Below are positions 59,853 through 64,000 of a stretch of DNA of 64,000 nt, one piece after another (position 1 is the first letter of the stretch; each line of letters starts with the position of its first letter). The stretch lies in assembly GCA_017983635.1 (NCBI GenBank), contig JAGOBA010000007.1:107109-171108 (forward strand). Direction: 5' to 3'. The notes beneath the pieces were generated by a model, which ran no database searches, was not told where the DNA came from, and saw nothing but the letters and a program-made list of their open reading frames with translations. The DNA comes from Alphaproteobacteria bacterium. GTDB lineage: Bacteria > Pseudomonadota > Alphaproteobacteria > Micropepsales > Micropepsaceae. The translations under genes and the position numbers were made by a program.

Positions 59853-61571
59853 TCAAGATTGCGGGAACAAGTCCGCAATCTCCGTCCACGCCGCGACATG
59901 CGAGAGCCCGCCGCGCGCGGTGTAGCCACGGGGCGGAAACGCTAACCACCCCGGCAGCCACGCCGCCACCTGGGCCGGCCCGTTCGCACCGTCGAGGCAA
60001 TCGCGGACGATCTGCTTCTGCGTTTTGAGCTTCTCAGCGACGTTGCCGTCGGCGACCGCCTTGCCCGCGACCTCGGCCAGCATGGCGTTGACCACGCTCT
60101 TCTCGCGCACGAGATCGAAGAACGCCTGATCGGCCTGCCACGACGCCGCGACATCGACCTTCAACTGCGCCCCAACCGCCTCGACCAGCGCGCCACCGGC
60201 GGCCAGCGTGTCGGCGGCCAGCACAGCGAGCACCCGCATGACATCGGCGTTCGGCAGTTTCAGCAGCGTGGCAAACACCCGCGCGGCGGCCCCTTCCCCG
60301 CCGCCTTGCACAAGCGCGGCATCTTCGTCATCCAGACCGAGCAGGGTCACGATCTCGGCCCGCCGCCTGAGAAACGCATCCTGCGCCGGGCTCGCCGCGA
60401 GGCTCTCGCCGATCGCTGTCGCCTTCGCGGTTTGCGGCTCGGCCCTCACCTGCCAGAGCGGCGAGCCGCACAGCGCCGTCGCAATCACGAGCCGCAGTGC
60501 GACGTCCGGCACGCCGATCAGCGCCTGCCGGACGGCCGAATGACGGTGCAGATCGATGTAGTTCTGCAGCGCCGCCGACACTTCCGGCCGCGCCGCTGCG
60601 ACGGCTTCCTCGCCAACGTCCCTACCACTTTCCGCCTGCACCTGCCGCGCCTTCTTCGCAGGCAGATACCCCTCGAACGTCTCGACCTCGCCGCGCGCGG
60701 AGACCGTCACGAACACATGGCCGCCCTTCTTCTTCGAGACCTTTTCATGCTCCCATTCGTGGAACCGCTCGCCCGGCTCCAAGATCACGACCTCGCGCCA
60801 GCCGTTCGCCAGATAAGTGTCGCGTTTGACCGCGATAGCGCGATTCTGCAAGTCCCAAAACGCTTGCGCGTCGGCAAAATACGCGTCCTCGCCGAACAGA
60901 TCGGCGACGATCTTGCACTTGTAATCGTCGAGCGGGAACAGCGCCGCCGTGGTCGCTATCGACGCGCCCCCGAACAGCCAGCGCTTCAGGCTCTGCCCAT
61001 AAGGGACCTCTGCCTCGTCGTCCTCGAACAATTTCAGCCAGGACTGCTGCTGCGCTTTCGTGGCGAGCGTCAGCTGCTGAACCGTCTCCGCGTCGATCTC
61101 TTCGCGCCGGTACGCCTCTTTGATCTTGGGCAGAAGGTGGCCGAGTGCGAGGCGGCGTTTGACCGCAAGCTCGCTCAAGCCGAACGTCGCCGCGATCTCG
61201 GCGACCGTCTTGCCCTGCTTGATCAGCCGTACGAACGTATCGTGCTGGGTCATCTCGCCGGGATCGAGGCGCGCGACGTTCTCGATCAAAGACGCCTCGA
61301 GCGCCGCCGCATCGTCGCTCTCGTCCATCACCGCGCACGGTAAGAGCGCCTCTCCCCCGTTCTCCGCCGCGACCGCCTTCGCCGCGAAATACCGACGCCG
61401 CCCGGCGACAATTTCGAAACCGTCAGCGTTTGGCCGCACGAGAAGGGGTTGCAATATGCCTCGCGCGCGGACGCTCGGCAGAATGTCGGCGATGTCCGGC
61501 GCACGCCTGCCGTGGCGCATGTTCAGGGCCGAGACGTGCAGCCGGTCGAGTGGAATATGTTGAAGTTGCAT
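59853..61571 (-). CDS. ParB/RepB/Spo0J-family partition protein
   Basis: 572 residues from the ATG at 61571. N-terminal ParB nuclease-like/CTPase domain: LQHIPLDRLHVSALNMRHG, ILPSVRARGILQPLLVRP, GFEIVAGRRRYFAAKAV and LIENVARLDPGEMTQHDTFVRL, then HTH TVAEIAATFGLSELAVKRRLALGHLLP. The long C-terminus is element-specific. It is a ParB-like protein typical of ICE/plasmid maintenance regions, possibly a transcriptional regulator as well as a partition factor. Confidence 0.88.
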   Translation of the reverse strand: MQLQHIPLDRLHVSALNMRHGRRAPDIADILPSVRARGILQPLLVRPNADGFEIVAGRRRYFAAKAVAAENGGEALLPCAVMDESDDAAALEASLIENVARLDPGEMTQHDTFVRLIKQGKTVAEIAATFGLSELAVKRRLALGHLLPKIKEAYRREEIDAETVQQLTLATKAQQQSWLKLFEDDEAEVPYGQSLKRWLFGGASIATTAALFPLDDYKCKIVADLFGEDAYFADAQAFWDLQNRAIAVKRDTYLANGWREVVILEPGERFHEWEHEKVSKKKGGHVFVTVSARGEVETFEGYLPAKKARQVQAESGRDVGEEAVAAARPEVSAALQNYIDLHRHSAVRQALIGVPDVALRLVIATALCGSPLWQVRAEPQTAKATAIGESLAASPAQDAFLRRRAEIVTLLGLDDEDAALVQGGGEGAAARVFATLLKLPNADVMRVLAVLAADTLAAGGALVEAVGAQLKVDVAASWQADQAFFDLVREKSVVNAMLAEVAGKAVADGNVAEKLKTQKQIVRDCLDGANGPAQVAAWLPGWLAFPPRGYTARGGLSHVAAWTEIADLFPQS

Positions 61572-61658
61572 AAGTTGATTCTCCGTTGGGTTCGATAAAC
61601 CGGCTGGCCCGCGACAGCGCAGACCCACAAACGCGGAGCAAGCCGGGCGCAACAGCGC

Positions 61659-62639
61659 TCAGGCTCCGTCCGCGCCGGACGAAAATTCAAAATTGATGAG
61701 GGATTCGACATCCAGTGCGCGCTGATCGTTGTGCCCCTCACGAAACGCCAACACATAATCGGCCGCTTTTGACGCCGCAGATGCCGCCCGGAAAATCGCC
61801 CGGCTGTCCTCGCACAACAGCGCAAGCCATTCGCCGAGGTAATCGGCGTGCCGCACGGTCGGCACAATGTCGAGCGCCGCGCACACGAATGCGCCTGCCA
61901 ATTCGGCGACCAGCTCTTCGCGCGCATAGGCTTTTGAGCGATACGCACCCGCCTGATCGCGGTTCAGACGCGAGGCACTTCCTGTCCAGTGCGATAATTC
62001 GTGAAACGCCGTCCGATGCCAGTTGATCGGCTCAAAGAACGCTTGCGGCGGCGGTACATGCACCGTGTCTACGCCCGGACTATAAAACGCTTCGCTGCCG
62101 CCGATACGGAACTTCGCACCGGTCGCGCGGATCAACGCCTCGGCCCGGGGCAGGATCAGCGGCTCCGGCGCTGGCGGCGCATCGGCAAGGAGTTCCTCCG
62201 GCAATCCTTCGCATTGCTCGACATTGAACACAGTGAAGCGCTTCAAGAACGGAATTGACGCGTCACGCTTACCGTCTGCACCATCCTTACCAACCGCCTC
62301 GCGCCGCTCCTTCGGCACAAAGCGGTCGGCGAAGACGACCATTGTCCCCACCTCGCCCTTGCGCACATGTCCACCCAAGGCCAGCGCCTGACGAAACGTC
62401 AGCCAAGCCTGACGGGCAAAGCCACGCTCGATCACCGCGCCCCAGAGAATAAGGACATTGATCCCCGAATAGCGCCGCGCCGTCGCCGCGTTTTGCGGCA
62501 AGCCGAGGCAAGCCTTCACCCGCCCCCAAGGCTGCACCCAAGGCACCCGCCCCGCCGCAAGTTCGCCGACGATCTTGTCCGTCACTTGCGCGTAGAGACT
62601 CGGCCGATCCGCCCCACAGCATTCGATGCTTTGCTCCAT
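61659..62639 (-). CDS. ArdC-like antirestriction protein (zincin)
   Basis: 326 residues from the ATG at 62639, with GGAGGAG 10 bases upstream. N-terminal ArdC ssDNA-binding domain (SLYAQVTDKIVGELAAGRVPWVQPW, NVLILWGAVIERGF), then the metallopeptidase domain with AFHELSHWTGSASRL (HExxH) and EELVAELAGAFVCA with the third ligand Glu. ArdC-type proteins protect entering DNA from restriction. It leads into the ParB-like gene. Confidence 0.85.
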   Translation of the reverse strand: MEQSIECCGADRPSLYAQVTDKIVGELAAGRVPWVQPWGRVKACLGLPQNAATARRYSGINVLILWGAVIERGFARQAWLTFRQALALGGHVRKGEVGTMVVFADRFVPKERREAVGKDGADGKRDASIPFLKRFTVFNVEQCEGLPEELLADAPPAPEPLILPRAEALIRATGAKFRIGGSEAFYSPGVDTVHVPPPQAFFEPINWHRTAFHELSHWTGSASRLNRDQAGAYRSKAYAREELVAELAGAFVCAALDIVPTVRHADYLGEWLALLCEDSRAIFRAASAASKAADYVLAFREGHNDQRALDVESLINFEFSSGADGA

Positions 62640-62999
62640 ACTCGCCACGCGCTCCTCCACCCTTCGCGCCCTTTCCCCGGAAGCAGGGCGGGCGGCACGA
62701 CCGAGTAGGCCCGCTGAGCGAGGCGGACTGCACCTGACAAGGCCGGAACGAAGTGGAGGACCCGCGCACCTTCGCGCGGGTTGCGGTCCGCCGCAGCGGG
62801 CCTAGACGGGGAGTGCCGCCCGCCCTGCGTGAGGGGAAAGCCACAAAAGATTTCATCGCGGAACGCGATGGCAGTCCGCGGGAGCCGCGGCAATCCGCGT
62901 CAGCGGGCAAAGCCCGAAGGGCCGAGACGCCGCTTGGCGGCTCGGTTCACGCGCACGCGGCGATGAGGACCAAAGGTCCGATCGGACGCCCACCAAAGG
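62640..62999. other. 360-bp gap rich in inverted repeats
   Basis: No gene seen. It contains the long imperfect inverted repeat at 62683-62828 described separately and further small hairpins (for example CATCGCGGAACGCGATG near 62849). It may be a regulatory or replication origin region. Confidence 0.5.
62683..62828. repeat. Long imperfect inverted repeat with nested hairpin
   Basis: Left arm 62683-62733 starts with GCAGGGCGGGCGGCAC and contains GTAGGCCCGCTG; right arm 62779-62828 ends with GTGCCGCCCGCCCTGC and contains CAGCGGGCCTAG. The centre holds CCCGCGC ACCTTC GCGCGGG at 62761-62780. About 50-bp arms with a few mismatches would form a strong cruciform or RNA hairpin. Confidence 0.78.
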
Positions 63000-63239
63000 C
63001 TAGAAATCGCGCGAAAGCGCCTTCACGAATTCGACCGGATCGGCGCGCAGGAGCTTAAAGATGTGAACCAGCTCGACAACGTCGAGGCGCCGTTCGCCGC
63101 TTTCGCATTTGGAAACAAAGGATTGCGGGCGGCCCAGCCGCCGCGCCAGCTCGTGTTGGCTTAAGCCTGCTGCTTCCCGCGCCGCCGTCAGGGCTTCCCG
63201 TAGTTTCTGGTATTGTCGTGTGTGGGTGGATTTTCGCAT
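63000..63239 (-). CDS. Small XRE regulator, QseC-like
   Basis: 79 residues. LREALTAAREAAGLSQHELARRLGRPQSFVSKCESGERRLDVVELVHIFKLL is a full Cro/C1 helix-turn-helix. It is the size of QseC of the Mesorhizobium ICE and is divergent from a DUF2285 gene, as qseC is from qseM. It is expected to bind the shared intergenic region and to repress it. Homology is inferred from size, domain and arrangement. Confidence 0.82.
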   Translation of the reverse strand: MRKSTHTRQYQKLREALTAAREAAGLSQHELARRLGRPQSFVSKCESGERRLDVVELVHIFKLLRADPVEFVKALSRDF

Positions 63240-63268
63240 GCGCGCTGGTGTCGGCGCTTGCGAAGTTG

Positions 63269-63292
63269 ATCCTTAGTTCGGATTATCCCAAA
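63269..63292. promoter_or_regulatory. Candidate operator for the small XRE regulator
   Basis: In the 159-bp gap between the divergent XRE and DUF2285 genes, ATCC-TTAGTTC-GGAT-T-ATCC contains two overlapping inverted repeats of ATCC/GGAT. The tighter one, TTCGGATTATCCCAA (63278-63292), is nearly palindromic. This is where a QseC-like regulator would be expected to act. Confidence 0.45.
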
Positions 63293-63398
63293 ACGGGTTC
63301 ACGGAGCGGCGACGTTTTCCGACTCGCTGGAGCGTCGAATCGTCGGCGTGTTCTTCCAGGCCCAACGTGCAAGACCCCGGTGCGCCAAGGATAAAGCC

Positions 63399-63707
63399 AT
63401 GGCACAAACCCAAAAACGTGCCGCGCCCAAAGGCAGGGGCCGTCCGCCCACGATTTCGCGCTTGTCTGAGGTGGCACCGAAAGCTCCACGGATTACGGCC
63501 TACGATGAAGCGCATTTCCAGACCTATCTGCGGCTTCTGGATGCGCAAGCGCACAATGCACCGGTGGGCGACCTAGTGGCGATCATTCGCGAGGCGGCAC
63601 CGCAGATGAACGCCAGCAAAGCGCGCGCGGCATTGCGCAGCCATTTGAACCGCGCGATTTGGCTGAGCAAACAGGGCTATCGCAGCGGCCTCCGCAAACG
63701 ACGGTAG
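63399..63707 (+). CDS. Small DUF2285 domain protein, QseM-like
   Basis: 102 residues from the ATG at 63399, with CAAGG upstream. FQTYLRLLDAQAHNAPVGDLVAIIREAAPQ, then KARAALRSHLNRAIWLSKQGYRSGLRKRR is the DUF2285 pattern. In the Mesorhizobium ICE, QseM is a DUF2285 antiactivator that binds and blocks both TraR and FseA. Here it is divergent from an XRE gene and convergent with a second DUF2285 gene. Function is inferred by analogy. Confidence 0.75.
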   Translation: MAQTQKRAAPKGRGRPPTISRLSEVAPKAPRITAYDEAHFQTYLRLLDAQAHNAPVGDLVAIIREAAPQMNASKARAALRSHLNRAIWLSKQGYRSGLRKRR

Positions 63708-63710
63708 CGA

Positions 63711-64000
63711 TCAGCGCAAGAATTCGCGGTAACCGCCGTTCATCAAGAGGCGGCCGCGGCGAATGGCACGGCGGACGCTGTCGCGGAGATATTCGCCGGG
63801 ATCGTTCCAGTCGGCCATGATGCGCGCGTGTCCGTAAAGTGCGATGGCGATCTCGCGATGAGGCGCACCGCTCAGAGCACCATCGAGTACTTGTACAACT
63901 CGTGTGAGCCGGTCCGAGGTCCCGTCGGAACGGAAGTGGCGCTGCGGAAGCGCGCCGGAGAAAAGGTAGTCGTTGAAGCAGTTGAGAGCGCGCCAGCGGC
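63711..64000 (-). CDS. DUF2285 domain protein (FseA-like), 5' end outside window
   Basis: About 96 C-terminal residues, the rest beyond the right edge. RLTRVVQVLDGALSGAPHREIAIALYG then DSVRRAIRRGRLLMNGGYREFLR is the DUF2285 C-terminal pattern. In related ICEs, FseA combines DUF6499 and DUF2285 domains and activates rdfS for excision. The N-terminal portion and any ribosomal frameshift site are outside the window. Confidence 0.72.
   Translation of the reverse strand, partial: RWRALNCFNDYLFSGALPQRHFRSDGTSDRLTRVVQVLDGALSGAPHREIAIALYGHARIMADWNDPGEYLRDSVRRAIRRGRLLMNGGYREFLR

Noticed and set aside
60306..61343. Plus-strand frame opposite the ParB-like gene
   Set aside because: Arginine-rich shadow frame; the minus frame has ParB motifs.

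Overview
The window is GC-rich, densely packed DNA from an alphaproteobacterium, most likely a member of the Hyphomicrobiales (Rhizobiales) or a close relative. Supporting this are a DUF2842 gene beside heme A synthase, a MucR/Ros regulator with a Cys-Asp-His-His finger, paired clan AA aspartic proteases, a LuxR/LuxI pair, and a Mesorhizobium-type conjugative element.

Bases 1 to about 25,240 are mainly chromosomal. They open with the end of a DUF3631 protein and a DUF559 endonuclease gene lying between two copies of a ~138-bp palindromic repeat. Next come a CoA-binding protein and O-acetylhomoserine sulfhydrylase. A quorum-sensing block follows (helix-turn-helix regulator, LuxR, a perfect 20-bp lux-box-like palindrome, LuxI, a small ORF, a PhyH dioxygenase). 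The rest is housekeeping: exported methyltransferase, GST, CtaA/COX15, a racemase-family protein, a HerA-like ATPase, ketopantoate reductase, an MFS transporter, SUMT, two retropepsin-like proteases, PhnN, phosphomannomutase, an outer membrane barrel, TauE/SafE and DusA.

At dusA the chromosome gives way to an integrated element that runs past the right edge. A tyrosine recombinase is divergent from dusA, whose 5' end is a known integration target. Behind it is a defence-like region (27.1-36.4 kb). It holds a 1320-residue protein with an N-terminal DUF4297/PD-(D/E)XK-like nuclease, a P-loop ATPase and a helical-repeat tail. It also holds a mobile mystery A/B (HTH plus Fic) pair, a truncated TRIP13-like AAA ATPase, and a tightly overlapping set of two class III nucleotide cyclase proteins plus a protein resembling the E2-domain-associated cysteine-rich family. 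This last set is the best candidate for an undescribed system.

From 36.5 to 48.5 kb, on the minus strand, is a complete mating-pair-formation operon: traG, a CopG-type gene, trbBCDEJLFGI, DUF2274 and DUF736. A second cargo block (48.7-55.3 kb) carries a MucR regulator, unknown membrane, exported and TPR proteins, a frameshifted Mrr-type nuclease and an HNH protein. It ends at a fragment that looks like the 3' half of tRNA-Arg(CCU). The mobilisation and maintenance genes follow: relaxase, TraF peptidase, an RdfS/AlpA-type small HTH protein, DUF736, a ParB-like protein and an ArdC-like protein.

The right end (63.0-64.0 kb) has a small XRE regulator divergent from a small DUF2285 protein, then the end of a second DUF2285 gene. 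This resembles the QseC/QseM/FseA switch of the Mesorhizobium symbiosis ICE, which gates quorum-sensing control of excision. It suggests, without proving, a link to the chromosomal LuxR/LuxI genes in the same window. All assignments come from reading sequence motifs; no database search was run.
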